DNA from: Sceloporus undulatus | Lineage: Eukaryota > Chordata > Lepidosauria > Squamata > Phrynosomatidae | Assembly: GCF_019175285.1 (NCBI RefSeq) | Contig: NC_056528.1 | Location: forward strand, 47,727,201 to 47,791,200 | Direction: 5' to 3' | DNA: 64,000 bases | Shown: positions 11,109 through 23,335 of the stretch, in pieces | Layout of the letters: each line of letters begins with the position of its first letter | Position numbering within the stretch: the stretch's first letter is position 1 | Position numbers and translations under genes: made by a program | Notes under the pieces: generated by a model | What the model was told of the DNA's origin: nothing | The model's input: only the letters and a program-made list of their open reading frames with translations | The model's database searches: none

Positions 11109-13228
11109 AGAGTCACTAAAGATCAGAAATGACCAACTGTGATTGTTGCAAAATCAAGGAACATGATGCCTCTAAGCACTAGGCTCAGGTCAAGACTTTG
11201 ATATATGTACCAGAAGAACTGAGCCAATAGTCCTTATAGAAATGGTTTAACTGCACACAACAACAACAACAAAACAACAACAACAACAACCACAGACCAG
11301 CAGCCTAGCTCTGGTGACAGGTGTTTCATGTGGCTTCAACAGCAACATGGTGTGCTACACATCAGAACCTAGTCTTCGAACTCTTGAGAAAAGATCCTCT
11401 ATAGAACATGGACATTAAACCCGTTAAAAAACAGCTAGAGCAGACCCAAGAACCAAAGGCCAAGTAAAATACATCAGAACTACATCAGAAGGGTTAATGA
11501 GACCAAACATTGGAAAATTGTTCTCCTTATGTGCATCAAAGCTTCATGCTGTCACCGTCCAGTGCAAGAGTCCAACCCATGTCACCTAGCGGTGCCGCAC
11601 CTTCCGTTGTCCACTTGCACTCCAACGGTGCCAAGTGTACTTATCTGAAGGACATTACTTTAATGAAGTCATTTATGCCATTAGATATTAATCTCTCAAA
11701 GCAGTTAAAGTTGAGAGACTGTAACAAAACCAAATAAGATATAATGGAGAAAGGTAATGAGGAAAGAGGGGGGGAAGCACAGCCAGAAGCCAAGGTTAAG
11801 TAGCTGACTAAGGGGAAGCGTGAGACAGGCTGACAAGCAAATACCGCCTGAAGTCTCCTTGGTGTAGCAAAGGGTTGGAGAACAGATTCGTTGCTTGCTG
11901 CACATATTCATGAATTTACTGCAATCTCAGCCAGCCAGTTGGTCTCTCTGTCTGACAGCCACAGTTAATGGAGAGAGCATGGATCCAGGGTATTGGAAAG
12001 ACCGCCTAAGATCTTTACTGGACACTAGTGGGTACATGAAACAGGGCTTTCTCTGTCACACCAGCCCAACTGTGGAGCTCTTTCCCAAGAGAGACCTGGC
12101 TGGCTCCATCCCTTCTGCGTTCCCAGCAAGTAAGGAAAGACTTCTTAGGAACTGTTGGATACATAAAAGACACTGACTCATTAAGCACCTGGCATCCAGA
12201 GGCAGCCACCTATAAATTTCCCAGCAGCTGCTGAAAGTCCCTGATGTTCTCAACCATCCAGCCTCTCCAGATGGTCATTCTTTTGACATCCCTGTCTTTA
12301 ACATTCTTGTTTAATGTGTATGCATAATGACTCCTTGTCTCATTCCTTTGGGAATTTGGATATCTGGACGACTGGAGCAGCTGAGATCTTGGCCCTGAGT
12401 TGCATTTCATCTTCTTGGATTACCTGTACATGACCTGGACTGAACTGACTTCCCTTTAAGTAAATCTCTCCCTTTGGACACACTCTGCTCATAGACATAG
12501 GACATCAAGAGGCACCCAGACAGCACCCAGTTCTTCAGGGAGTAAGTGTGATTGTAAAGTTAGTTCTCCTTACCCAGCTTGAGAACTGCAGTTGGGTGTC
12601 GTCTGGGACCTCCTGCCCAACTGAACCACCCTAAGCCAGTCAATGCCATGGCAGCAGACTCCAGCGCTTGGAAGCTGCCTTCTGGGAATGGGAGGGATGC
12701 ATGATGCTTTACCCATACAATTTAGGATAACAGTCGTTGTCTTAATTCACACTTAAACAAACAAATCAAAACTTTGATATCCTTCCAAACTCCTGAAGCT
12801 CTCTCTTGACCTTGGGTCCACTCCAGTGCTCAAGAGCGGCTATTTTCAGAACACTTGCTTATGAGAGATGTCAGCAAGTGCATGTCAAAGGCAAAGATAA
12901 CCACACTGATCCATGAAGGCACAGCATTTCAATCCTCATTGCAGCTGGTAGCTTTGATAAGTCTTTTCTGTCTGTCTTTCTTTCTTTTTTTAGACTTTGT
13001 ATTGCCTGGCAGAACCGAGTAATTATTGCTCAAAATATATCAAGCAGCTCATTAAACTGCCCAGTAAACTTGAAGGTTAATCTAAAGCAAAGGGTGAGAA
13101 GTCGTGTTGTTTATTGGTGAGAAGGAGAGGAATGATTTGATCTTTGGGGGGCCAAGAGGAAATTGGTGGCAACAGGAGGGGAAAACATTGCTTTAGCTGG
13201 AGTTTGTGAAAAGCAAGACCAAAAGTAC
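11109..13228. other. Intergenic, no gene seen
   Basis: Apart from an AAC run at about 11257-11290, nothing is recognised. Short frames on both strands lack any family resemblance. Confidence 0.5.
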
Positions 13229-13236
13229 AGAGAATA

Positions 13237-13427
13237 GGTTTTTGTGGGTTTTTCAGGCTATGTGGACATGTTCTAGAAGAGTTTATTCCCAACGTTTCAC
13301 CAGCGTCTTTCTCTAAAGATGCCGGCCAAACATGAGCAATAAACTCTTCTAGAACATGGCCATATAGCTCCCCAAACCCATAAAAAACTATGGATGCTGG
13401 CCATGAAAGTCTTCAACTTCACAGTAT
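13237..13427. mobile_element. Fold-back retroelement, diverged sister of the 25095 element
   Basis: The arms GTTTTTGTGGGTTTTTCAGG and GAACATGGCC...CCCATAAAAAAC pair over about 60 bp. The element is flanked by the 8-bp direct repeat AGAGAATA (13229-13236 and 13428-13435). The loop has lost the hammerhead-like core that the 25-kb copy keeps. The right tail beyond the stem (GGATGCTGGCCATGAAAGTC) is shared. Confidence 0.65.
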
Positions 13428-13435
13428 AGAGAATA

Positions 13436-13632
13436 TTTGTAACAATATTCTTACATGCCCGATATTTTTTTTATTATATGGCAAAATTTTCCTCTCTTCT
13501 CAGCTGTGTTTCAACTTTTTGTAATGCTCAACCATTTTGAAAGCCACCTCCAAGTACTAAGACCCCCACACGTCGGTGCCAGACCGGAATGTCCTGAATG
13601 CCACTCCACATCATATATATATATATATATAG

Positions 13633-13664
<32 letters not shown>

Positions 13665-14479
13665 TTCATAAGATGATCCTGCTGGGCACCTCTTAGACAC
13701 CCAATTACCACCTGCATCAGGTTTGCACTAATGCATTGACATCTACAGCAGTGGTTAAATGAACTGTGAATTCAATACGCTAAAGTCATTTTCAAGTGAA
13801 TCAAATCAGGTTTCAGTCAAAAGGATTGCGAAGCGTGAGAGACTTAATGCCCGGCGCTTTTCATGGCATTGCCTCCGCTGGATGGCTTTCGATGCAATGG
13901 TATATAAGTCACAAAAGAGCGCAAGTTTAGATTGGGCACAATGGAGGCATACTAAGCAGTGCGCTCAAGGTTGGAGGAAAATAATGAACTAATTGAGTCG
14001 CTGGTAAACCTGTACAGACATTCCTACCGCTTTGTTTACAGGTCTGCTTTTGTCGGTCTGTTTCTTTCTTTCTTTCTTTCCCATTAACCGAGGCCATATG
14101 ATTAGAAGTGATACTGCTCAAGTTTCAGAGTGCCTTTGCTTTTAGACCTCTTTCCATCGCCCCACCTGCAATTACCTTCAAAGATAATGAACTAAAGGAC
14201 AATAACTATTTGGGGCTGTATTATGGAGGGAGACAGGAGAACGGGAAATGTGTTTGCTCTCTGCATTTGCAGAAGACTGAGTGGCAATTACATTTCCCAC
14301 AACTGTTATGTTTGCAATGATCCATACACAAGTTGCTGTTCTTTTCCTCTGCTAGCCCTTCAAAACGAGAGGACTGAAATCCCATTGGCAAGATACATGG
14401 ATGTAACTCAGGATTATGCATATGTATATCTATGTTTGGACACCGTGCAAAGAGCCATTCAGTAGCTTACAGAATAATA
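13436..14479. other. Intergenic with TA microsatellite
   Basis: TA run at 13613-13666 and a TTTC run near 14064-14080. The frames across the TA run are low-complexity artefacts. Confidence 0.6.
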
Positions 14480-15165
14480 GACTCATAGAACTGGAAGAGG
14501 CAAGAATGGCTCTCTAATCCAACCTCCTAACATGAAGGAATATACAACTAAGGTATTCCTGAAAGATGCCCTCCAAGGCCTCATCCCCACTTCCAGATAA
14601 ATCAGTGTGCGATCCAAATTGATGGATCAATTCAACATCGGATCGTGGTTTACACTACACTTGCCTCAGATGCATTTTCTGTAATTTTCTGGCACCAGAA
14701 TAACCACTTTTGGTTCCCATTCACAAATGAATCGATTCAAAATGATTCGGTTCCAGCCGGCCGAAGGAACAATTTGAATCGATTCCAATCCACTTATGGT
14801 TCACACTTGCGCTGAATTGCTTCATCGAAAAAGAAGCAGAAAAATCAGTGTGAAAAAGACGTGGGTTAAATGGGTCTAGATTATGCCCCACACTCTCAGA
14901 ATAATTTGGATTAAATGGGAACCAGGGTCATTTGAACTGGTTGAAACCGATTCACAATCTGGGAATGAGGCCCAAATCTCTGTTTAAAGACCTCCAAAGA
15001 AAGAAACTCCGCCACTCTCCAAGGCAGTCCATTCCACTTCAAACAGATCTTCCTCATGTTTAGGTAGAATCTCTTTTCTTGTAATGTGAATCCATTGGGT
15101 TCATGTTCTGGTCTCTGGAGCAGCAGAAAACAAGATTGCTTCTCCAGAATAGCAGCCATCTTGAA
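14480..15165 (-). mobile_element. CR1 LINE 3' end, interrupted
   Basis: On the minus strand the CR1 3' region runs from about 15165 to 14973 (CTGCTCCAGAGACCAGAACA, then CATGAGGAAGATCTGTTTGA). It is cut at the CAA trinucleotide and resumes at 14576, ending near 14480 with the CR1 terminus. Confidence 0.75.
14577..14972. mobile_element. DNA transposon (MITE) with 3-bp target duplication, inside CR1
   Basis: The 396-bp insertion begins GGCCTCATCCCCA and ends TGGGAATGAGGCC, and is flanked by CAA on each side (14574-14576, 14973-14975). Removing it restores the CR1 sequence. A 3-bp duplication and GGCC-type ends are compatible with PIF/Harbinger, which is inference. Internal repeats such as GAATCGATTC occur. 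Confidence 0.75.
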
Positions 15166-15400
15166 GCCCAAGGATCTGATCTGGAGGAGAAAAAGGCAAG
15201 GGGAGTTATTGGATGGCAAGAGTTGGAAATCTGGGGCCAATCTGGATTGGATTTCGATCACGCTGAGCCACATGGACCAAGGATCGGAGTAATAACCTAT
15301 AAAGCAACTTCATCTATAAGGGATTTTATAGAGGGTCCAAAAGGACAGCTATGGAAGTAGTGACAGAGTCATGCAAAACAGTTTCTACTATAGAAACTGA

Positions 15401-15635
15401 GGCCTGTTACAGACAGGCCAAAATAAAGCTGCTTCGAGTCACTTTGGAGGTATGGTATTTCAATGATACATGAGTCCTAAGAGTCTGGAAGCTTCACCAA
15501 AGCTGCACTCCAGTCCTTAGGACCAGAGCGTGGCTTTGGTGCGGCCTTTGGACTCTTAGGACGCATGCATCATTGAAATACCATACCTCCAAAGTGACTC
15601 GAAGCAGCTTTATTTTGGCCTGTCTGTAACAGGCC
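15401..15635. mobile_element. Fold-back MITE, family B (PIF/Harbinger-like)
   Basis: The whole 235 bp is one long inverted repeat. GGCCTGTTACAGACAGGCCA at the left is matched at the right end, with the arms AATAAAGCTGCTTCGAGTCA pairing throughout. The 3-bp direct repeat TGA flanks it (15398-15400 and 15636-15638). Other copies: 53021-53253, 56291-56514 and a fragment at 38083-38202. Confidence 0.8.
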
Positions 15636-15638
15636 TGA

Positions 15639-17298
15639 GAGTCATGCTCTCAGTTGCTACTATAATCGGAGCCCATTTTGTAGCAAATCCTTCCCTGGGC
15701 TTTTATAAAAACCACTCCACAGAAGCCAAGCAGATGGGGAAGAAATGCTACCGTTCCAAATGACGGACCGTTCACAATTTATGACTCTGGAATGGGGGGG
15801 GGGGGTTAGTGGGAAAAACAGAGAGAGAATTAACCTGTGCACACAAAATATGTCTGACGTTATTATTCTCTGTAAACTTGTCATACGCCGATGGAAATAT
15901 GCACAGTAAAAAATAGTGTGACTGATATAGTGGGGTAGTAAACAGCCTGTTAAATAGAAACAGTAAACTCGACAAAATGTACTTGATCTTGGTCAGTTGT
16001 AAAATATTGTGTGGGCGCTGCAGCTTTGGCAGATGCATAGCTGAAGCCGCTTTACTGCTGTCCATCCTCACTTTTTGCCCCAAATCCACACCTATTTGGG
16101 TTCAAGATCTCTTTCTCGATAGTTCAAGACCTTCTGCTTATTTAAATTTCAGCAAGGTTACGTTTCCATCCTTGCAATTTTGCCAGTTCCTTACTCCAAG
16201 TTGAAGGCCACCCAAAGTTTCCCATAGAAAGGCTTTTTGATCATCATTGCAACTGCATCATTGGCTTTATAATCCTAATGCAGCCTCTGCATCAAAGAAG
16301 TGGGTTTTCTGAATTTCGAAAGGTTTGAACCAAGGAGGACCATTACAGAACTTGATGAAAACAGAGGAGATTGTTTAGGGAGGAAGCATACAAACAGTTT
16401 AAGGAATCTGGTTGCTGAGTAAATAAGACTAAGAGGTTTTCTTGAAAGTCAATCTGGCAAAACCCTGCAGTTTCAGGAAGCTTGTCAGCTATTAAAAGAT
16501 ACTGTTCTGCCTTGGCGAAATGGCAGGTTTCAAAGCAAATTCAGGTTTTGGCAGTCATCCCAATAAACTCATTCCAAAGAAGTCAGAAGTAAAGTTAGCC
16601 TTGGGGGGTTGCACTGTGCAACAAATACAGATTTGGGAGTGACTATCCATGCCAGTTCGTTCCTTACTTTTTGGAAAGAGCTTGCAGCCAGATTTCATGG
16701 CATGCAATATCATTAACTAAAGATCAATATCACATGTCATGAAGGTTGGCTGCAAACTCTTCTATTATAGTCTGATACTTTTCTGTTACTATGGATTGTT
16801 AGGTGCAGCATACAGCAGCTACTGTGCAACATTCAGCAATATTAAACAAGGGGAGCCATTAAGTGATCCTAGATGATGATGATGATGATCCCGCCTTGCC
16901 AATGAGATCGATGTAAAAGTATGTGTGCAATACAACATCCCCTCAGGGGAACATAAATATCCACATGTAGACGTACATTGTGCCAGCATTGCACAACCCT
17001 CATAAAACAACAACAACATTATATGATGCTTATCAATGACTGGGTTCCATTGCAGAATGAGCAATCGCAATAGACATGGTTCGCTCTCAGTGTACAGTGA
17101 GTAACTGCAATGCGCAACATTGCTGTGTGCGCAGCTTCACATCTGCCACTCTCTGTGGCACTATGGTGAATAATTTGCCCCGCATGCATAGTGGGGTTTA
17201 TGCATAAATATCACTAACAGCATGCCAGCCTATACTTTCAAAAAAAGCAGCTTAATAAATGATTTTAAAATGTTAATGATATCCTTTTTTGTTATTGT
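15639..17298. other. Intergenic, nothing recognised
   Basis: Contains a G homopolymer (about 15794-15806) and a short GAT run (16873-16887). No gene or named repeat. Confidence 0.5.
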
Positions 17299-17460
17299 TA
17301 ACTACTGTCAAGTCAACTTTGACTTATGGCAGTCTCATGAACGGGAGACCTCCAAGTCCTCTTATTGTTAACCAACCTGCTCAGGTCTTACAGGCACAAG
17401 CCATGGCTTCTTGGACTGAATCTATCCATCTGTGGGCTTCTTCTTTTCATACTCTCTTCT
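17299..17460 (-). mobile_element. RTE/BovB LINE 3' fragment
   Basis: Minus-strand copy of the BovB 3' region, related to 39606-40192: ACTACTGTCAAGTCAACTTT...GGACTGAATCTATCCATC. Confidence 0.6.
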
Positions 17461-17462
17461 AT

Positions 17463-17932
17463 CTTGTTGTTGTTATGTTCCTTCAAGTCATTTTTTTATT
17501 TATGGCAACCCTAGGTTGAACCTATCATAGAGTTTTCTTGGCAAATTTCTTTAGAGGGGGTTTGCCATTGACAGCCTCTGAAGCTGAAAGAGTATGACTT
17601 GCCCAAAGTCTAGTGGGTTTCATGGCCAAATGGAGAACTGAACCCTGGTCCCCAAGATGAAAGCTATACAGACGGTCCCAAAATGAAGAAGAACCTACCA
17701 GATGCAGTCACAAGTCCGTTTCTAGTATTGAAAATTGGGGTTTGAGGAAGTGAAACAGTGTCTTGGGGGATGCAAGGTATTTAAAAAGCAAATTGCTGCT
17801 CCTGGAAACTTCCTAGAGTGCAATAAATCCTCCAACCCTTTTTACATGGGTTTACATGGTCAAGTCAGGATTTGAACCCTGTTCTCTAGAGTCATAATCC
17901 AATGCTCAAACTACTATACCACGCTGGCCTTC
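17463..17932 (-). mobile_element. Sauria SINE(s), minus strand, split
   Basis: 17463-17660 carries the tail (CTTCAAGTCATTT, then TATGGCAACCCTAGGTTGAA) and the body. 17855-17932 carries the tRNA-like head with GGATTTGAACCCTG. About 190 bp of other sequence separates them, so this is either one interrupted SINE or two partial ones. Confidence 0.65.
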
Positions 17933-17939
17933 TACTTTA

Positions 17940-18175
17940 TGAAACATGATTGTTTTTTCTAGTGAGTCACGTCTTCTCATGATATGGCCAAACTATTTGT
18001 CTTTTTAGCAGTCCATGGTATCCATAGAACCACAGACTACATTCATTGCAGGTCAGTAGAGTCAAGCAAAAAAGACATGGCCCTGAGTTTGCAAGAGCTG
18101 AGCATGACTTTGATGAAAGGCCTCTCATTCTTATGGTTACAGTAAGTCGAAGTCAACTTGACAGCAATAACAACA
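17940..18175. mobile_element. RTE/BovB LINE fragments in opposite orientations
   Basis: 17940-18008 resembles BovB on the minus strand (CTTCTCATGATATGGCCAAA). 18013-18175 resembles the 3' end on the plus strand, parallel to 2340-2478 (GACATGGCCCTGAGTTTGCA, then AAGGCCTCTCATTC). The two pieces abut head to head. Confidence 0.6.
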
Positions 18176-19143
18176 TGTGGCTAAACATAAGAGTAACGTT
18201 GCTTGATGATATCCCAATGACACTCATATAGACTTCCATTTATTGTGAAAAAGCATATGAAGCATTTGCAAGGCGTTTCCGCCCCAAATACAACGTTTGC
18301 TGAATCCATAAATGCTCTGCACTCAGTGGCAACATCTTCTCTAGGAAAGGACCTCCTTTGCCAAGAACATCACAAAACAATCCGATCTGCTCCCCCGATT
18401 GTGTTATCCTCCATGGAAGAAAGTAACTTTTAATAAAGTGCACCAACGCCGGAGAGGGGAGGGGGAAAAATTGATCAGATCACAAGAGCTGGTATAATAG
18501 GATTTAATTCTGCTTCAGATGTGCTAGTTTTAATAAAAAAGGATTGAACAAAGCTAAAATAAATTACACCGAAAGGTCAGGCTTATTGCTTGTACAGTTA
18601 TGTTAACTCTCCCAGAGACATTTTTAGAGACTGTATTTATGAGACCTTTTGATTTTTTGGAGGTGGGATATAAACCACCTCTATGGCTCCCCCATTATTT
18701 GCCACCGTGATTCATTTGCGAGCGATGGTCCTCCGCTGTTAAACACAGCATCTTTAAGGGGAGTTCATATACACACTGATGACTTGTTTATAGAGTGGGG
18801 TCCCCTCATATATTAACAAAAGTATCTTCCCTTCTACTAGGAAATTAGGAGATCTTAACTAGTTGGTGGTACGTGAAACATGAAACCATGCCCAAACTCA
18901 TTTCAAGGGTGTATTTATGTCCAGAGGCTGGGGATATTACCTTTTTTTGGGCCACAGCTTTCACAGTCTCTCAACCAGTGTGCCACGTTGGGCTATGCAG
19001 CTCAAAAAAAGTAACTTCTTCCAGGCTCAAAAAGTAACTTCTTCCTGGCTTCAGTTCATCGTTTCCATTGGGGAAACGCTTTGGAATTCTCTCCCTATGA
19101 AGCTTGGATGGCTTCTTCGTTAATTCTGTTGTTATTTAATATG
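18176..19143. other. Intergenic, nothing recognised
   Basis: A short tandem duplication of AAAAAGTAACTTCTTCC (about 19006-19045) is the only structure seen. Confidence 0.5.
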
Positions 19144-19360
19144 CTTGGCCCTCAATATTCACACATTCTCTATCCACATGCGCAAGCATCCACAACATAA
19201 TGTATAAATTCCAAAAAGCAAACCTTGACTTTGTCATATTATATGAAGGGTACCATTTTACTATCCATTGTATTTAATAGGACTTGAGCATCCACAGATT
19301 GTGGTTTCCATGCGCACTCCTGGAACCAAACCCCAGCGCACACCAAGGGACCACTGCACT
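19144..19360. mobile_element. Tigger/mariner-like MITE, diverged
   Basis: Keeps the interior GACTTGAGCATCCACAGATT and CCAAACCCCAGCGCACACCA and the CTTGGCCCTCAATATTCAC left end of the family seen at 8385. Confidence 0.6.
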
Positions 19361-19446
19361 GTTTTAATCTTAAATGTGTATGTTTCTAACTACAGTGGGA
19401 ACTTGCATTATAGTGACTGGAATACATTTAGCTGCCGAGTCTCATT

Positions 19447-20165
19447 ACCAGCATGGTATGGTGGTCTGAGTGTTGGGCTATGACTCTGGAGACCAGGGTT
19501 CGAATTCCCAACCAAGCATCGAAACTCATCTGGGCAATCTTGGGCAACTCAAACTCTGTCTCTTTCAGCCTCTGAGGAAGGTAATGGCAAACTTCCTCTG
19601 AACAAATCTTGCGAAGAAACTGCCTTAGAACCATGGAGTTGGAAGAGACCTCAAGAGACTCAGTGCAACCCTCTGCCATGCAGGAACTCTCAATCAAAGC
19701 AGCCCCAACAGATGGCCATCCAGCCTCTGTTTGAAAACCTTCCAAGGCAGCATGTTGAATATCTCCTACTGTCAAGAAGTTCCTCCTAATGCTGAAGTGG
19801 GATCTCTTTTCTGAATCCATTGCTCTGGGTCCTATTCTCTGGAGCAGCAGAAAACATGCTTGCTCCATCCTCAATAGGACATCCCTTCAAATACTTAAGC
19901 AGGGCTAACATATCACCTCTTCACCTTCTCTTCTCCAGGCTAAACATCCCCAGCTCCCCAGGTATCTTCTCATACAGCTTCCAGGCCATTTTGGTTGCTC
20001 TCCTTGGACAAGCTCCAGCTTGTCCACATCTTGAATTGTGGTGGACACAACATTCCAGGTGAGGCCTGAACAAAGCAGAATAGAGTGGCACTATGACTTC
20101 CCTTGATCTACTTCCCCTTAGGGTTATCAGAAGTTTAAAACGGCTTGAAGGCACAAAACAACAAC
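19447..20165 (+). mobile_element. Sauria SINE interrupted by CR1
   Basis: Head and body at 19447-19628 (CAGCATGGTATGGTGGTCTG, GGGTTCGAATTCCC, CAGCCTCTGAGGAAGGTAAT) stop at CCTTAG. The tail resumes with CCTTAGGGTTATCAGAAG at 20116 and runs to 20165. Confidence 0.8.
19629..20115 (-). mobile_element. CR1 LINE 3' half inserted in a SINE
   Basis: On the minus strand this reads through the CR1 ORF2 C-terminal region ([11 protein letters not shown], then [10 protein letters not shown] in another frame after a shift) to the 3' UTR ending near 19629. CCTTAG on both sides (19623-19628, 20116-20121) is a plausible target duplication. Confidence 0.8.
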
Positions 20166-20856
20166 GGGCAACTACATTTTCTGTGCCTCAGCAGGAATGT
20201 CAGACGCAAACTAACATGAGCACACCTTGCTGAGAAAGTTGCCAAAGCCACATTGCTGCATATGCTCAGCCACCTGCCTCTCCAAATCCCGATGATTCAT
20301 CTGCTCCCATTGGGTTCACCTCTATCGATCAAATAAAGAGATTTGTTTCTGCCAAGTTGAACAAGGGACGGTTCGCTGTGCACAGGCCTGGTGTGATTTT
20401 GAATGGGAGCTCTGTGGGAGTTCCAAAACAGAGCCTCTGGCAGCCATCTTGGCTTGCCTTCGGATGCTCAGATGCTCAGTTCTTGCAAGCAGCAGATAAT
20501 GCAAGCAAGGAGCTGGGAGGAATTTTGCAGATAGTATTCTCTGGGTGTTGTTGTGTGCCTTCAAGTTGACCTGCATTTATGGTGTCCCTCTCATAGAATT
20601 AATGGATAGGGTAGATGGCTGAAATTTCAACAGGAATTAAGACAGATCTGGCTTATTATTTCGCTGCAATGAGACTTCCTTTGTCTCTTTGTGGAAGAAG
20701 AAATGCAGAGGACATGGAGGAAGAAAGAAGCAGTTACTACGACCATTTAGCACTATTAGCTCCATCCTCCACATACCCTCTCAAGAGACCATGTTGGCTC
20801 CAGGTATGAAAATATGGAGACGCTAAATACATTGGCTCTGCTACATGGTTATGTAA
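20166..20856. other. Intergenic, nothing recognised
   Basis: No gene or named repeat. Confidence 0.45.
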
Positions 20857-20990
20857 TAGCATCCCAAAGTTTGCTCCTCCAGATGTTTTGGACTTCAGCT
20901 CCCAGAATCCCTGACTGTTGGCCATGTTGGCTGGGACTTCTGGGAACTGAAGTCCAAAACACCTGGAGGACTAAAGTTTGGGAATCGCTA
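20857..20990. mobile_element. hAT-like palindromic MITE
   Basis: CATCCCAAAGTTTGCTCCTC at the left and CTAAAGTTTGGGAATCGCTA at the right, with a pairing interior (CTTCAGCTCCCAGAATCC against GGGAACTGAAGTCC). Confidence 0.7.
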
Positions 20991-21880
20991 CTCGACTGGA
21001 TGCAGACGCTGAGCATTTTCGCAATTGTTTCCCATGGAAATAGTCCACTGGAACATGCAGCGTCCTAACAGGATCCTCTCCATGAAACATGAAGAAGACA
21101 ACAGAAAACCCAACCTAATACGCAAAGCCCTATTATTATAAGGTTGAATGGTGATTCAAATGCTGGTGGTCCAGGAAAATCCCAACATACCTCTCTCAAA
21201 ACAAACCTAGTAGCTTCTTCTTTATTTGTGCTTCCAGGACCATGGATGTCACAGTCATTTTTCATATTACCGGGGACGGCGGAAAGAGAAGGAGCAAAAC
21301 CTTGCAACGCCAGGAACGTCTTATCCGTCGTCCTCCTTTTTGCTTTCTTTCACGTGACCGGAATCAATAATTGCACCTATCGATCGAGGGCATAAATTCA
21401 AAACATTAATTTACATTGAGTGCCTTAACCTAATAAAAAGGCAACAACTGAATTTGCCAAAATTGATTTCCCTTTTGTTTTCAAGAGAAAATCTCCAGGT
21501 CTGTGTGGGAAACAGAGCGTCAATACGTTGTAGTCTACAAAAAAGCAGTTCATTATCAGTAAATACCACACCACAAAAAACACCCCTGATAAATAAGTAT
21601 CCCTGGAAAGATAGTGTATCGCAATTAGATCACAGAAGCCTTTGGCAACCTGGCGCTCTCCAGATGTGCGCTGACTACAACTCCTATCATCCCCAGTCTA
21701 ATTCTGCCTAGGGTTTATGGGAGTTACAATCCAAATACAGCTGGATTCAGAAGCTAGGACAGGCTGGGCTGGGGGGAAAATTAGATATCAATAAGATATC
21801 AAGTAAATTTGATTTAGAGATTGAGCCTTCATAAGGAATTCAGTCTGTTTTGAATGGAACAGTGCTTCTCTTGAAGCTCA
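20991..21880. other. Intergenic, nothing recognised
   Basis: No gene or named repeat. Confidence 0.45.
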
Positions 21881-21978
21881 CAGTTCATTGTGTTCATTAT
21901 GTTGTATTATGTGTTTTATTGTATTAACTGTACTTCTGTAACCTGCCTCGATCCATAGGGAGAGGCGGGATATAAGTA

Positions 21979-22039
<61 letters not shown>

Positions 22040-22040
22040 T
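21881..22040 (+). repeat. LINE/SINE 3' end leading into a TTA microsatellite
   Basis: The unit CTGCCTCGATCCATAGGGAG...GGCGGGATATAAGTAA is followed by about 20 TTA/ATT units. The same arrangement occurs at 55690-55820 (GAGAAGCGGGAGATATACAT before TTA units), so the trinucleotide run appears to be the element's own tail. Confidence 0.65.
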
Positions 22041-22062
22041 AATAGTTTTGCTACTAGATGTC

Positions 22063-22268
22063 TAAGGGTGAATAATTAATGCAGTTTGACACTGCTTTTA
22101 TTGTCATGGCTCCATCTTATGGATTTGGAGTTCGCTGTGGCACCAGAGCTCTCTGATAGAGAAGGCTACCCAGCTCAGAGAACTACACATCCCAGAATTC
22201 CATAGCACTGAGCCATGGCAGTCAAAGTGGTGTCAACCTGTATTAATTCTGCAGTGCAGATGCAGCCT
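22063..22268. mobile_element. Palindromic MITE, family A
   Basis: Left arm CTAAGGGTGAATAATTAATG / CAGTTTGACACTGCTTTTAT; right arm ATGGCAGTCAAAGTGGTGTC ... GTGCAGATGCAGCC. Confidence 0.7.
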
Positions 22269-22336
22269 AAATTGTGGTTGTGGTCAGTTTTGTTTAACCA
22301 TGAAGGCCAGCTAGTCCAGCCCCTTGCAATGCAATG

Positions 22337-22467
22337 CAGCGGTTCTCAGTTTTGTGGTCCTCCAAATGTTTCAGACTTCAAGTCCCAGAAGTCAGTATGG
22401 TCAATGTTCAGGAATTCTGGGAGCTGGAATCCAAAACATCTGGAGGACCGAAGTCAGAGAACCACTA
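22337..22467. mobile_element. hAT-like palindromic MITE
   Basis: CAGCGGTTCTCAGTTTTGTG at the left, GACCGAAGTCAGAGAACCAC at the right, with self-complementary inner arms. Confidence 0.7.
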
Positions 22468-23297
22468 CTTGGTGCCTAGCCAAACTACATTGAATGGTAT
22501 TCCGTTTTGCTAGCATGATATTAATGTAATCTAATGGGGGAAAGAAGGAGTGCTTTTTGCAAATATTCCATTGTATTTTTAAGAAGAGTCTATTGGAAGA
22601 GAGATAATAAAAATTGAGTTTTTCTCCCCCAAAAAACAGTAGTAAAAGCTTGTGGCTTACCAATACAGCCATTTACGACCTTCTTATAAAACGCTACTAT
22701 TTTATATCCAGTTCTTCAGTTTGACTGACACCTAATTAAAATTTTACTAGGTTAAAACTCCACGAAAGGACTTTCAATGGTATTCAAGCCATCGCTTCAG
22801 CAAAGGGGGAGGCCGAAAGTTATGACTGTCTGAAATGTGTGGGTTGATCATTTATTTAAAGTCATGGAAATGGCCCGGAATGTTAAAATTCAGCAATTAT
22901 GTTTTGCATGCAAACCTCCAGCCTTTTCGCATTGGGCTGCAATAAACGTGAAAACTTTTTGACATTAACCAATTCCAGCGTTGCTGTCGGCGGAGGAAAA
23001 AGAGCAGAGGCAGAGCCGTCTACTTTCAGAAACACATTGACCTTGTTCCTACTTTCGGGAAGTGACTCAGTGCCATCATTTCACAACAATTATCATTTTT
23101 GCAGAGCGGCTGTTTCACACACAAGGATTCTTGAAAGGAGCAGTTTGTGTAGAATAAGCAACAAACAAAAAAAAACCAGGCAAGATGCAAAAGGGTCTAA
23201 AAACCTATTGCTGTTTTGCAATTGTTTGCAATTAGCATACGGTTTCGTCTCTGCCAACAGAACATACTGGAAAACAACAACAAAAAATAGAACTACA

Positions 23298-23299
<2 letters not shown>
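22468..23299. other. Intergenic, nothing recognised
   Basis: The open frame at 22899-23333 ends in a tyrosine run translated from the TTA microsatellite at 23300-23331. I see no family resemblance upstream of it. Confidence 0.5.

Positions 23300-23333
<34 letters not shown>

Positions 23334-23335
<2 letters not shown>

Noticed and set aside
22899-23333. 144-codon open frame
   Set aside because: The end is a tyrosine run from a TTA microsatellite and the rest resembles nothing; likely chance.
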